Below are positions 9,965 to 18,185 of a DNA stretch of 64,000 bases, in pieces. Where the stretch lies: contig NZ_CP030850.1 in the NCBI RefSeq assembly GCF_003325355.1, forward strand, positions 2,914,001 through 2,978,000. The letters run 5' to 3'. The position numbers were made by a program, and so were the translations under genes. Numbering within the stretch: position 1 is the stretch's first letter; each line of letters begins with the position of its first letter. The notes under the pieces were generated by a model, which did no database searches, was not told the DNA's origin, and was given only the letters and a program-made list of their open reading frames with translations. Source of the DNA: Runella rosea (GTDB taxonomy: Bacteria > Bacteroidota > Bacteroidia > Cytophagales > Spirosomataceae).

Positions 9965-10019
9965 CTACCGCTTGATAACTATTTATGACACGACTTGCTG
10001 AATGGCATAAAAACGGGTA
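9965..10019 (+). repeat. Copy A of a ~55-bp dispersed repeat (left flank of DUF3885 cassette)
   Basis: The segment starting CTACCGCTTGATAACTATTT closely matches 17932-17987, differing mainly at a few positions in the second half. In both places the copy lies about 255-285 bp upstream of a small AT-rich orphan gene and marks the left edge of similar flanking sequence. It could be a mobile-cassette end or an older recombination site; no protein is encoded. Confidence 0.6.
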
Positions 10020-10187
10020 GCTTACGTAAGGAGAAACATGTTTGAAATACGACTCAAAACCTTTGTAGATTGACTTTTAGTGTGGTCAATGGGTTGGTAC
10101 ATCTGATATTGACAACATGAAAAATACAATTCAAATAGTTCAATAAAAACTTGATAAAATTAAAGTAAACACAAAGAGTACGGCAAA

Positions 10188-10209
10188 ACTTTCGCATATT
10201 TGAGAGTTA
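10188..10209 (+). promoter_or_regulatory. Conserved promoter-like block of cassette A
   Basis: A 22-nt block (ACTTTCGCATATTTGAGAG followed by TTA) is identical at 18133-18154 in front of another unrelated gene, and similar sequence continues to the start codon (a CGACCGACAGAA-type segment). CATATTTG resembles TAnnTTTG. Conservation in front of unrelated ORFs suggests a promoter carried with each cassette. Confidence 0.5.
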
Positions 10210-10248
10210 TAGGGCATTTTAAAAGACGACCGACAGAAGAAGAACAAA

Positions 10249-10902
10249 ATGTTAAGGCAAGAATTACAATCATATTTTGATGCAGTTTATCCATATTCCA
10301 AAATCGACACAGAACATACGCTCGGTGGACAAGTTCATATTCAGTTTGAACTTGGAGAGGGTAAAGAAAATGGGACAATTGAGAGGGTATATCAGTCGAC
10401 AGACAGAGCTTTGAAGATTTTCAACGAAACATTTACGGACCCGACACACGAAATTTTCATTCTAATCTATGAATACCAAGGCGAAAATGTTTTCAACACC
10501 TCAAACGACTATTTACACAAACAATTTCCACCCGAGCTGTTCGAGAAATTCTACAACCAATTGGAGACAGTAAATACTCGCTACTTCACGACAGACGATA
10601 ACGGGAATGATGTTTTAGAAAAAGAAGAAGTCAGAATTATAATTGGAAAACTACCTGTTAAGGACATTAACGTAAAAAACATTCTGAACGGAATTGCAAA
10701 CACAGAAATGGGTTTTGATCTAGGCATAGACCAAAGAATTTTCTTTTTCGACCCACTAACCGACAAAGCATTTCAAATGTATGACGACAGAGGTTGTTAT
10801 GTTTGGAGCAATAACGCTGACAATATTCGTGACATTTACATCAAACGAAATGACTGGATTGTTGAATATCACAGACCTGAAATTGAAGAATACTTTAAAT
10901 AA
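10249..10902 (+). CDS. DUF3885 domain protein
   Basis: This 217-residue cytosolic protein matches the DUF3885 pattern: an N-terminal HIQFELGEGKENGTIERVYQ segment, IFILIYEYQGEN, and a C-terminal MYDDRGCYVW followed by NDWIVEYHRPEIEEYF. The family occurs as orphan genes and near polymorphic-toxin or immunity genes; its biochemistry is unknown. The gene is clearly more AT-rich than the propeller genes to its left. It sits between a shared upstream block and an attC-like inverted repeat (10919-11055), so it looks like the cargo of a gene cassette. Confidence 0.75.
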   Translation: MLRQELQSYFDAVYPYSKIDTEHTLGGQVHIQFELGEGKENGTIERVYQSTDRALKIFNETFTDPTHEIFILIYEYQGENVFNTSNDYLHKQFPPELFEKFYNQLETVNTRYFTTDDNGNDVLEKEEVRIIIGKLPVKDINVKNILNGIANTEMGFDLGIDQRIFFFDPLTDKAFQMYDDRGCYVWSNNADNIRDIYIKRNDWIVEYHRPEIEEYFK

Positions 10903-10918
10903 TGCCAAGAAAAATGGC

Positions 10919-11055
10919 TTATAACGGCAGTTTGGCAAAATGGCGGCTGAAGTGCTTCTATGAAACATTTCTGCAAGGTTCAATGACAGTAATTCTATTG
11001 AGCATTTGTGTAAAACTGAACATTTGTACTGCGATTTTCGCCATTCGGCAATCAT
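10919..11055 (+). repeat. attC-like imperfect inverted repeat behind the DUF3885 gene
   Basis: The left end ATAACGGCAGTTTGGCAAAA aligns without gaps to 18769-18811 behind the DUF6985 gene (31 of 43 positions by hand, ending in an identical CTTCTATGA). TTGGCAAAATGGCG at 10932-10945 pairs with CGCCATTCGGCAA at 11039-11051 with a bulge and mismatches. Size, imperfect dyad and position just after an ORF resemble integron attC sites. No integron integrase is present in the window. Confidence 0.45.
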
Positions 11056-11107
11056 AAAAAAACTATCAGCAGACATTTTAAAACCAATTTCGGTGGACTT
11101 AAAGAAA

Positions 11108-11896
11108 ATGTTTTTGCGATTCTGGAACAGTTTTTTGAAGAATGATAATAAAATAAGTATGACTAAAAACTTAATTTTCCAAGACGACTTCTCAAATAAA
11201 TTTTGGCGTGTTTCTGTTGAAAATTCAACTTTAACGGTAATTTATGGACGCATTGGAACGGCGGGGCGTTCCGATTCAAAAGAATTCCCATCTAATCTTG
11301 AAGCTGAAAAAGAAGCTAATAAATTGATTGCTGAAAAGTTAAAAAAAGGATATGAAGAAGACAATAATATCAATTTTAGTGAGGCAGACTTTTGGAACAT
11401 TATAGAGCGTGCAAAAAAATCCTCAGAAGGAGATTATGAATATCAAGCCGACTTATTGACAGAACTACTTCAAAGTCGACCAATTTCTGAAATTATTGAG
11501 TTTGATAATATTTTTAGCGAACTTCATCGTAAATCATATCGTTCAGACTGGTGGGGAGCAGCATATTTAATAAATGGAGGCTGTTCTGATGACGGTTTTG
11601 ACTATTTTAGAGCATGGGTTATTTCAAGAGGTCAGAAAGCATACTATGAGGCATGGAAAAATCCCGAAAGTTTATTGAAATATATAAACGAAGACAATAT
11701 TGGCGAATGCTACGCTGAAACTTTAATGTATTCTGCAAGTATAGCGTATGAACAGAAGACAGATAAAGACGATTTTCATGATAAAACTTATTCCCTTCCT
11801 TTGCCAGAAATTGTATTTGATTGGCAAGAAGACGACGACAGTTTACAAATTAAGTTTCCTAAATTATTCAAAAAATGTAAAGATTTAGGTTTTTGA
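11108..11896 (+). CDS. WGR domain plus DUF4240 protein
   Basis: The 262-residue product (ATG 11108; the ATG at 11159 is an alternative) carries an N-terminal WGR domain (FWRVSVENSTLTVIYGRIGTAGR, about residues 25-80) and a C-terminal DUF4240 domain (ADFWNIIERAK, then WGAAYLINGGCSDDGFDYFRAWVISRG). WGR domains bind nucleic acid ends or proteins in PARP and MolR-like proteins; DUF4240 is of unknown function and frequent in Bacteroidota and in toxin/immunity settings. The gene begins right after the attC-like repeat, as a second cassette would, but I see no such repeat behind it. Confidence 0.78.
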   Translation: MFLRFWNSFLKNDNKISMTKNLIFQDDFSNKFWRVSVENSTLTVIYGRIGTAGRSDSKEFPSNLEAEKEANKLIAEKLKKGYEEDNNINFSEADFWNIIERAKKSSEGDYEYQADLLTELLQSRPISEIIEFDNIFSELHRKSYRSDWWGAAYLINGGCSDDGFDYFRAWVISRGQKAYYEAWKNPESLLKYINEDNIGECYAETLMYSASIAYEQKTDKDDFHDKTYSLPLPEIVFDWQEDDDSLQIKFPKLFKKCKDLGF

Positions 11897-11911
11897 AATT
11901 GATTTTGTTCC

Positions 11912-11935
11912 CTTGGCGGTATCCTCGTCACCAAG
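11912..11935. repeat. 24-bp interspersed palindrome, copy 1
   Basis: CTTGGCGG...TCACCAAG, a short dyad with CTTGG/CCAAG ends. A relative in inverted orientation lies at 12239-12262. Such intergenic palindromes behave like REP elements. Confidence 0.4.
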
Positions 11936-11952
11936 CCCTTCCCCCACTCAGT

Positions 11953-11977
11953 TTTGCAGGTATTTCACACCTGCAAA
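11953..11977. repeat. Short hairpin TTTGCAGGT/ACCTGCAAA
   Basis: A perfect 9-bp stem with a 7-nt loop followed by GGC. A similar hairpin with TTGCGGGTG/CACCCGCAA is at 20868-20889 and a half-site (ACACCCGCAAAG) at about 14088-14100, so this may be a degenerate dispersed element. Confidence 0.4.
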
Positions 11978-12238
11978 GGCTAAAGTTCTTAATTTCTCTT
12001 CCCCCTTTATGGCTTTGTGGAGCTGTTCGACTCGGCCTTCTAGCGAATCAAGAAACTCCTACTTTCGACGCTTTTCTACGTCAGTTTCGCGCAATTCGTT
12101 TTTGATTTTCATCCGATTTCATCCGATTCAGGACCGATTGCATAAAACGCTATTCCTCCTCGTTTCTTGGCCTAACAATCAATTCCATAACATCCATTTT
12201 GTTTCCCATAAATAACAATTATTAGATAAATATTCGCC

Positions 12239-12262
12239 CTTGGTGATACTCTCCCCGCCAAG
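12239..12262. repeat. 24-bp interspersed palindrome, copy 2 (inverted)
   Basis: CTTGGTGA...CCGCCAAG; its ends match the reverse complement of 11912-11935. Confidence 0.4.
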
Positions 12263-12498
12263 TACCTGCCTACAGATAGCTCCAGCCTGAACAATAAATA
12301 AAAAATATCTTTGCGAATGATTTTTGCCCAGTACGTTGGAAGCATCATTTTGCAGAGATAACCTATAAAACCTGTGCCATGCGGCAAACCATTATGCCAC
12401 ATTGTAGGGCGACTCAACCACCGACGATACCCTTTCAATTAACTGATAATGAGAAATTTAAAATATAATTTGGCTAGCAAAAAAATATTTTACATTTT

Positions 12499-12520
12499 TG
12501 TTGCGTAATTAACAATCTAC
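12499..12520. promoter_or_regulatory. Candidate MarR operator abutting the marR start codon
   Basis: The 22 bp ending right at the ATG share a dyad TTG-N3-A-N-T-N3-CAA with 12972-12993 upstream of the pirin gene; 19 of 22 positions are the same in both. Placement over the translation start would allow autorepression. Binding by the MarR protein is inferred. Confidence 0.55.
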
Positions 12521-12955
12521 ATGGAGTCATTTCAGTTTGAAACATCTTTCGGAAGAGCTTTAGGTATGGCACATACGGCTATGTTTAGGCATTTGGCAAA
12601 GCTGATGAAAGAAAAGAATTTGCCGATTACTCCTGAACAATTTAGCGTTTTAACTCACCTATGGCGAAATGACGGTCTGCCACAAAGCGAGCTGGCTGTT
12701 TGCACCAATCGAAATCGTGCCAATGTTACCCGAATCATTGACATTCTAGAAAGGGAAGGCATTGTGGTACGCAAAGACGACCCAAACGACAGGCGAGTAT
12801 TCAGAATTTACCTTACTGATTTGGGTAAAAAATTGAAGAATGAAGCTGCCAAGTGTGCTCAAAAATCAATTGAAGATTCATTGGATGGTGTATCTGAAAA
12901 TGACAGAACCGTCGCTTTGAGTGTGTTCAAAAAAATAGTAGATAATGTAACTTAA
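12521..12955 (+). CDS. MarR family winged-helix transcriptional regulator
   Basis: The 144-residue protein has a MarR fold: dimerisation helices at both ends, a winged helix at about 37-105 (LPQSELAVCTNRNRANVTRIIDILEREG, then the wing DDPNDRRVFRI). MarR proteins are usually repressors released by phenolics or oxidants. Two cysteines (in LAVCTNR and AAKCAQK) could serve in redox sensing, but this is only a possibility. The gene is followed 233 bp later by a pirin gene, and the two upstream regions share a 22-bp motif, so it probably controls itself and the pirin. Confidence 0.9.
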   Translation: MESFQFETSFGRALGMAHTAMFRHLAKLMKEKNLPITPEQFSVLTHLWRNDGLPQSELAVCTNRNRANVTRIIDILEREGIVVRKDDPNDRRVFRIYLTDLGKKLKNEAAKCAQKSIEDSLDGVSENDRTVALSVFKKIVDNVT

Positions 12956-12971
12956 AAAAATTTAAACTAAA

Positions 12972-12993
12972 TGTTGCGTATTTATCAATATAC
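12972..12993. promoter_or_regulatory. Candidate MarR operator upstream of the pirin gene
   Basis: Second copy of the motif at 12499-12520, here 17 bp after the marR stop and about 196 bp before the pirin start. The TTG-N3-A-N-T-N3-CAA dyad is conserved. Confidence 0.55.
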
Positions 12994-13188
12994 TATTAAA
13001 CTGTTTGTGATTGTACAGTTTATTGTCATATCAAATTTTCGGGTGGCTCAATAAGCAATTACCGAAAGCAACAGCCTACTATTCTACAATAAAATAAGTA
13101 CTAACAACCTGTTCTGTGTGTATTGCTTCTATCAATCTTATTGAGTAGTTGGGCTAAATCAATTTTAAACTTGTCAAAAATAAAAAAG

Positions 13189-14019
13189 ATGAAAAAGACA
13201 GTTACAAAAAAAACAGACCTACAATTTAAACAAGCATTTTCGGGCTTAAAGGGCGTGGATATAATGGCACATACTTATCCAATCGAGCCAATGCTGGTTT
13301 TTACCGAGTACCACATGAATATGCCTGTATTTGGCCCACATCCACATGCAGGAATTTCTGTAATGACCTATATGCTTCCTGATAGTCAACAAGGTTTTAT
13401 CAATCGTGATAGCTTGGGAGATTTTAGTTATATCGAACCCGGCGGGCTTCACGTTTCACAGGCAGGAAGCGGAATGTTTCATGATGAATTTCCAAAAGAG
13501 ACTGGCATAGACACCCACGGATTTCAGATTTGGATAAATCATAAGGAAACTGACCGTTGGGTTGTGCCAAAGGCAATTCATGCTAATGCCGATGAAATTC
13601 CAGAAGTTGAGACAGATGATTACAAAGTCAGAATCGTACATGGTGAGTTTGACGAAAAATATAGCATATATAAACTGGTGACGGACATTAGCATTTTACA
13701 TATTTTCCTGAGGCCCAATAAATCCATATGGCTTAAAGCCGAGGAAATGGCCTTCGTTTATGGCTTAAAGGGTCTTTGTACCATCGATACGACAGAAGCA
13801 CAAAATCAAACACTTGTTAATTTCGGCAAGGACGGCAACGAAATCGAAATCAAAGCAGGTGCAGATGGATTTGAATGTATGTTTTGTACGGCAAAACCAC
13901 TCAATGAACCCATTGTATATGGTGGCCCATTTGTTATGACAACCGATGACCAAATGCGTAAGACACAACAGCGACTTGCAAATGGTGCGATGGGTGAACT
14001 GAAACCTTATAAGTCTTAA
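13189..14019 (+). CDS. Pirin family cupin protein
   Basis: The ATG at 13189 gives 276 residues; an upstream TTG at 13123 adds a non-conserved leader and is rejected. The N-terminal pirin cupin contains the metal-site motifs GPHPHAGISVMTY and GLHVSQAGSGMFHDEF; a second cupin follows with FVYGLKG and the tail YGGPFVM. Bacterial pirins bind iron and some oxidise quercetin-like flavonoids. Placement behind a MarR regulator is a common arrangement for pirins induced by phenolic or oxidative stress. The substrate is not evident. Confidence 0.9.
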   Translation: MKKTVTKKTDLQFKQAFSGLKGVDIMAHTYPIEPMLVFTEYHMNMPVFGPHPHAGISVMTYMLPDSQQGFINRDSLGDFSYIEPGGLHVSQAGSGMFHDEFPKETGIDTHGFQIWINHKETDRWVVPKAIHANADEIPEVETDDYKVRIVHGEFDEKYSIYKLVTDISILHIFLRPNKSIWLKAEEMAFVYGLKGLCTIDTTEAQNQTLVNFGKDGNEIEIKAGADGFECMFCTAKPLNEPIVYGGPFVMTTDDQMRKTQQRLANGAMGELKPYKS

Positions 14020-14104
14020 AATGAAACAATCTACGGCGTAAAAATTATCCATAGTTTTTTTTCTCTGGCTAAGTTTTACAGATAAAAAACACCCGCAAAG
14101 ACAT

Positions 14105-14138
14105 AAAAAAGGGCAGTCTCCAACGTTGGAGACCGCCC
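14105..14138 (-). terminator. Rho-independent terminator of the Gfo/Idh/MocA gene
   Basis: GGGC-A-GTCTCCAAC pairs with GTTGGAGAC-C-GCCC (14111-14138). Read on the minus strand it is followed by six T residues (14105-14110), about 30 bp after the stop at 14167. Confidence 0.85.
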
Positions 14139-14166
14139 CGGCAAAAGGTATAGTTAGGGATGGTAA

Positions 14167-15615
14167 TTAGAGATTTAAGCTCCAGCCTTCGCGGTACTCG
14201 CGCTTCACAAACTGATTGGCTGGTTCGTAGTTGGTGATTCTCATGTTGGGCGCGTCGTAGTACAGCTTCTTGCGGCCGTTGTATTTATCCACGGTACGTT
14301 TGGCGGTTGGGTTGTCGCGGAGCATCCAACTGCGAAGCGCCAAGTTTCCAATCAAAATACTTTCGGTAAACGGTGCCGCGTATTCAAACGGCGAACTCGT
14401 CACGCCTTTACCGTGGCCAGCGATACAGGCATTAACCCACTGCAAATAGTGGTTTTCGTCGGGAACGCGGGCGATGGTTTCGGGGATATTGAGCGTTTCG
14501 TTGGCCTTCAGTGGCAACAAACGCGGTTTGGCTCCATAACAATCAGCCATCAGTTTTCCTTTAGAACCAATAAACAACACCCCGCCGTCGGAGTTGCCGA
14601 AGCTCTCACCGGGCAATAATTCTTCGGGCAGTTCGGGCAAAATACCGCCGTCGTACCAGCTTACCTTGATGTTGCCTTTGCCGTCTTTGCGGGGATAGTC
14701 CAAGTGAATCGACGACGAGAACGGCGTCCAGTCGGGGTTATCGTCCTGCGGGCGAAGCGTAAAGGTCCAGGTGCCAGCCACACTACACTCAACCGAGGTG
14801 GGGTAATCAATCGGTAAAATTCGATAAATCGGGTCCATAATATGGCAAGCCATATCGCCCAAGGCACCCGTACCGTAGGGCCACCAGCCACGCCAGTTCC
14901 AAGGTAGATACGCTTCATTGTAAGGCACTTTTTTGGCGGGTCCGAGCCACAAATCATAATCCAGTTCTTTCGGAATCTCAAAGGTTTTATCGGTCGGTAC
15001 GGCTTGCGGCCACACGGGCCGGTTGGTCCAAGCCAATACTTTGTGTACTTCGCCAATGATCCCCGAATCGTAGATTTCTTTCATTCTTCGCACACCGTTT
15101 CCTGAGCCGCCTTGGTTGCCCATTTGGGTCACAACCTTGTATTTTTTGGCGGCCTGTCCCAAAATCCGCGCTTCATAAATGTCGTGCGTGAGGGGCTTTT
15201 GCGTGTATACGTGTTTGCCCAACTGCATCGCGGCGAGGGTGGCTACGGCGTGGGTGTTATCGGGCGTGGAAATAGAACAGGCGTCGATGTTTTTGTTTTC
15301 TTTAGCCAACATTTCCCGAAAATCCTTGTAATAAGTGGCTTTCGGAAATTTGGTGCGAGACTCCACCGCTTGCCGGTCGTCTACATCGCAAAGAGCCACA
15401 ATATTGACGTTGGGACTGGCCGCAAACGACGCCAAATCGCTTTTCCCTTTGCCCCCAACCCCAATCCCGGCAATGTTGAGTTTGTCGCTCGGGGCAACAA
15501 AACCTTTGCCCAGTACGTGGCGTGGAACAATGAAAAACGACGTGGCCGCCAGAGAAGAGGCTTTGATGAAGTCGCGGCGGCTATTGGAATCAAGCTTGAT
15601 TTTTTGTTCTTCCAT
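14167..15615 (-). CDS. Secreted Gfo/Idh/MocA family oxidoreductase
   Basis: The 482-residue protein carries a twin-arginine signal (SRRDFIKASSLAATSFFIV) and so is probably exported folded with its NAD(P) bound. The Rossmann part starts at GIGVGGKGKSDLASF, with the family's cofactor/substrate lysine in TQKPLTHD (usually EKP). The C-terminal half has the GWWPYGTGALGDMACHIMD segment typical of the large Bacteroidota and Planctomycetota subgroup. Members oxidise or reduce sugars and inositols; substrate is unknown here. A terminator follows; no operon partner is close. Confidence 0.93.
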   Translation of the reverse strand: MEEQKIKLDSNSRRDFIKASSLAATSFFIVPRHVLGKGFVAPSDKLNIAGIGVGGKGKSDLASFAASPNVNIVALCDVDDRQAVESRTKFPKATYYKDFREMLAKENKNIDACSISTPDNTHAVATLAAMQLGKHVYTQKPLTHDIYEARILGQAAKKYKVVTQMGNQGGSGNGVRRMKEIYDSGIIGEVHKVLAWTNRPVWPQAVPTDKTFEIPKELDYDLWLGPAKKVPYNEAYLPWNWRGWWPYGTGALGDMACHIMDPIYRILPIDYPTSVECSVAGTWTFTLRPQDDNPDWTPFSSSIHLDYPRKDGKGNIKVSWYDGGILPELPEELLPGESFGNSDGGVLFIGSKGKLMADCYGAKPRLLPLKANETLNIPETIARVPDENHYLQWVNACIAGHGKGVTSSPFEYAAPFTESILIGNLALRSWMLRDNPTAKRTVDKYNGRKKLYYDAPNMRITNYEPANQFVKREYREGWSLNL

Positions 15616-15972
15616 GATAACAAATAAAATTTTGAGGTTTAGGAACGGAGCGTTGACGGTATACTACTGAATAACAAGGGAATCGTACCTGTATTTTGTC
15701 CAAAAAATTATCTATTAACTGATGTATGCCTTTTTTTATGTTCAGGCAGACGTAATGTGTAATGTTACCGGGCAGACGTAATGTGTAATGTTACCGGGCA
15801 GACGTGATGTGTAATGTTACCGGGCAGACGTGATGTGTAATGTTACCGGGCAGACGTGATGTGTAATGTTACCAGGCAGACGTGATGTGTAATGTTACCG
15901 GGCAGACGTGATGTGTAATGTTACCGGGCAGACGTGATGTGTAATGTTACCGGGCAGACGTAAAGCCTGCCC
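15616..15972. other. Intergenic region with 26-bp tandem array
   Basis: About 130 bp in front of the oxidoreductase gene start (reading leftward) show no clear promoter; the rest is filled by the tandem repeat at 15745-15961. Confidence 0.6.
15745..15961. repeat. 26-bp tandem repeat, eight copies plus a partial ninth
   Basis: The unit begins GGCAGACGTRATGTG and ends TTACCG. Copies start at 15745, 15771, 15797, 15823, 15849, 15875, 15901 and 15927, with a 9-bp partial at 15953. The first two copies have GTAATG, the later six GTGATG, and copy five ends in A instead of G. The array stops 11 bp from the stop codon of the next gene. There are no spacers, so it is not CRISPR. Confidence 0.97.
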
Positions 15973-17862
15973 CTACGGGTGTTTTATCAATACATCATCG
16001 ACGTAAAAAACCGCCCGTGTTACGGGTTCATCAGCGCCAGCGAGCGGTGGGTGCGGGTCTTCGTTGGGCGATTTGCGGTTGGGCAAGTTACGGTAAGGGC
16101 CAGTGCGTAACGACAGGCGCTCTACCGATTTGACGGCTTCGGCCAAGGCCGCTTTTTCCAATACTTTTTTGCCGTTGATGCTCAAATCAAAACTTCCTGC
16201 CAATGTGGCATTGACCCTAAACGCCAGTTCGTACCACTGCGCTGGCTGATAGGTTTGTACGATTTTCTCAATACCTCCGTCAGCGACGATAATGTTGCCT
16301 TTTTCGTCAAACCGCACCCGCACGGGGCGGTTGCTGTAGCGGTCGGTGAGGTCAATTTCGAGCGAGCCGCTTTGGTTTTGGGCGGGTTGTACTTTCAACG
16401 AACATTCAATTTGTGTGCCTTCTTCAAACACCCGAATGGCGCGGGCGTAATCGTGCGGGTCTTTGTCCGACAATTCGAGACATTTTCCCGTGGATTTGGG
16501 CGTGTTGACCACCGTAACGGGTGCCCACAGGGGAGCGTATACGTTCCAATCTGGCACGCCGCCGTTGAGGTCGAGCGCGTCAAAACCATCGTTGACGTTG
16601 CCTTTGACCGCGTAGCGCACGGGCGTAGGCACGCGGCTGACCCAAATATCTTCTTTGTTCATGCTGTACGACAGCCACAGGTCATTGCCGGGCGGATTAC
16701 CGTTGCCTTCTTCAATGCCGCGCACGTAGCAGGGGCCAAAGTCTTTCCAACGCCCAAAAAACCGACGCGGCGGCACTTCGCCCTGCACGAGCAACATATT
16801 GTCAAAAATAGCGCCGTCGTCGCCCGTGATGACCGTGAGCGGAAAACGGTGCTCGTCCATTTCGATGGGATTGTACGCGATGGCGTAGCGCCCGTCGTCG
16901 GTGCGCTGCCCCCACTGCTTGCCGCCCGCCATGGTCAGCGTCGGTACTTTGACGGGAGCCGAGAAGGTTAGACCCTCGTCGTCCGACAAGGCCGCTTTGG
17001 AGCGTTTCCACAGCGCCACCACTTTGCCGTCCTTGCGGTGGTAGTACGATAACGCCTGAATATCAAGCGATTTATCCAGATTATTTTTATAAAACCCATC
17101 CAGCCCAAGGTCTTCTTCGCGCCATTGCAACGTCATGAGTTTGTCGGCCAAAAGGGCATTGCAGGCCTCTAAAAAGCCTTTGTCGGTAGATTTTTGGTAG
17201 AACGGATAGCTCGTGTTCTTCTCGTTCCACTTCATGCCGTCGACGGTGGTGTGGCTGCTGTAACGGATAAAATAAATGGGACCATAGGTGCCGTCTTTGT
17301 AGGCCTCGCGCACCACGCGCCCGATGCCGCCTTCCTTAAAAGGCTCTTCGGTGTGGCCGTAAAAAGCCAATACCAACAGCCGCCCGTTGGGCGCGGTGTA
17401 AAAACCCATACGTTGGTGCATCATGTAGCCATCCGACCCCTTGGGAATTTTGACGCCCTTGGGAGCCACGTAGGGCGGAAACACCACCGTGGGTTTGCTC
17501 CACGTACGCCCATCTTTGGAGGTCACGACCAGCGTTTGCCCCGGCGCAATGTGCTCATCGACGGGGTTGCTGAGGTATTGCTGATAGAAGGTATCGTTCC
17601 AATAACACAGGTTGGAGGCGTGGTTGTAGGTCCATCCAAACCCATCGGCCAGCTCGGGGTGCGTACGATTGACGCGCAACGTTTGGCGACTCTCCACGCC
17701 TACCGCGTACCGCAACCTCCCCTCGTGCACCTGAGGGTCTACGCTTTCGCCGCCCACGTACCGCACGGGTTCGTGGATGCTGCCCGTTTGGGCCACCCCT
17801 ATTCCACTGCCAAAAACCAAGGCCATGCCATACCAATACGCTTTGTTCATCATCTTTTTCAA
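15973..17862 (-). CDS. Secreted sialidase-like propeller protein with C-terminal LamG-like domain
   Basis: The 629-residue protein has a signal peptide ending near VAQTG. Residues about 35-420 contain sialidase/BNR-like features (SKDGRTWSKPTVVFPP, SDDEGLTFSAPV, WLSYSMNKEDIWVSRVP) that indicate a six-bladed propeller. A concanavalin-like domain follows (about 430-629: QIECSLKVQPAQNQSGSLEIDL, QWYELAFRVNA, VFYVDDVLI). A glycan-active or glycan-binding role is likely; whether it is a true exo-sialidase is not clear because I cannot assign the arginine triad with confidence. The stop codon lies next to the 26-bp tandem array. Confidence 0.8.
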   Translation of the reverse strand: MKKMMNKAYWYGMALVFGSGIGVAQTGSIHEPVRYVGGESVDPQVHEGRLRYAVGVESRQTLRVNRTHPELADGFGWTYNHASNLCYWNDTFYQQYLSNPVDEHIAPGQTLVVTSKDGRTWSKPTVVFPPYVAPKGVKIPKGSDGYMMHQRMGFYTAPNGRLLVLAFYGHTEEPFKEGGIGRVVREAYKDGTYGPIYFIRYSSHTTVDGMKWNEKNTSYPFYQKSTDKGFLEACNALLADKLMTLQWREEDLGLDGFYKNNLDKSLDIQALSYYHRKDGKVVALWKRSKAALSDDEGLTFSAPVKVPTLTMAGGKQWGQRTDDGRYAIAYNPIEMDEHRFPLTVITGDDGAIFDNMLLVQGEVPPRRFFGRWKDFGPCYVRGIEEGNGNPPGNDLWLSYSMNKEDIWVSRVPTPVRYAVKGNVNDGFDALDLNGGVPDWNVYAPLWAPVTVVNTPKSTGKCLELSDKDPHDYARAIRVFEEGTQIECSLKVQPAQNQSGSLEIDLTDRYSNRPVRVRFDEKGNIIVADGGIEKIVQTYQPAQWYELAFRVNATLAGSFDLSINGKKVLEKAALAEAVKSVERLSLRTGPYRNLPNRKSPNEDPHPPLAGADEPVTRAVFYVDDVLIKHP

Positions 17863-17931
17863 CAGGATTTTCTTAAAATGAATACTGCGACTAGGCGTTT
17901 TTGGGCTAGTGCGGCCTCTTTTTTCAGGAAA

Positions 17932-17987
17932 CTACCGCTTGATAACTATTTTCTGACACGACTTGCTGAAGGGTGTAAAAACTGGTA
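17932..17987 (+). repeat. Copy B of the ~55-bp dispersed repeat (left flank of DUF6985 cassette)
   Basis: Starts CTACCGCTTGATAACTATTT like copy A at 9965-10019 and keeps the same spacing to the downstream promoter-like block and gene, although the intervening 130 bp differ. Confidence 0.6.
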
Positions 17988-18132
17988 TTTTTCGGGAGGA
18001 TTTGGGGGGATTCATGCTCTTTTTTCTGGGTGGGAAGGTTGATTCAGTTGAGAACCGCCTCCACAAAAGTAAAATACAAATAATACAATAAAAACTTGGC
18101 AAAGTTTAAATAAATACAAAAATCACGACAAT

Positions 18133-18154
18133 ACTTTCGCATATTTGAGAGTTA
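18133..18154 (+). promoter_or_regulatory. Conserved promoter-like block of cassette B
   Basis: Identical over 22 nt to 10188-10209, with CATATTTG as a candidate -7 element, 32 bp before the start codon at 18186. Confidence 0.5.
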
Positions 18155-18185
18155 GCGGTCAGCTTAAAAAACGACACCGACAGAA

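Larger units (their letters stand above)
9896..10248. other. Intergenic region left of the DUF3885 gene
   Basis: Holds the dispersed repeat (9965-10019) and a promoter-like block at 10188-10209 that is identical to one in front of the gene at 18186. The block includes CATATTTG, one mismatch from the Bacteroidetes -7 element. No gene was seen. Confidence 0.55.
11897..12520. other. Gene-poor stretch between WGR gene and MarR gene
   Basis: A 624-bp stretch without a convincing gene. It contains two CTTGG/CCAAG palindromes (11912-11935 and 12239-12262) and a perfect 9-bp hairpin TTTGCAGGT/ACCTGCAAA (11953-11977). An 88-codon minus-strand ORF at 12172-12438 has no recognisable domain and I do not accept it as a gene. 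Confidence 0.55.
17863..18185. other. Intergenic region left of the DUF6985 gene
   Basis: Contains copy B of the dispersed repeat (17932-17987) and the conserved promoter-like block (18133-18154). No gene seen. Confidence 0.55.

Noticed and set aside
10919-11055. Complete integron
   Set aside because: The attC-like repeats are not accompanied by an intI tyrosine recombinase or an attI site within the window, so only cassette-like elements can be claimed.
12172-12438. 88-codon minus-strand ORF in the gap before marR
   Set aside because: No domain, start overlaps repeats, and it contains a dispersed palindrome; considered as a transposase remnant but nothing supports that.
15745-15961. Possible CRISPR array
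   Set aside because: The 26-bp units are directly adjacent with no spacers, and no cas genes are present.
17194-18042. 282-codon plus-strand ORF antisense to the sialidase-like gene
   Set aside because: Its product has no domain and the opposite strand codes a signal-peptide protein with family motifs; the ORF is a result of GC-rich codon use.
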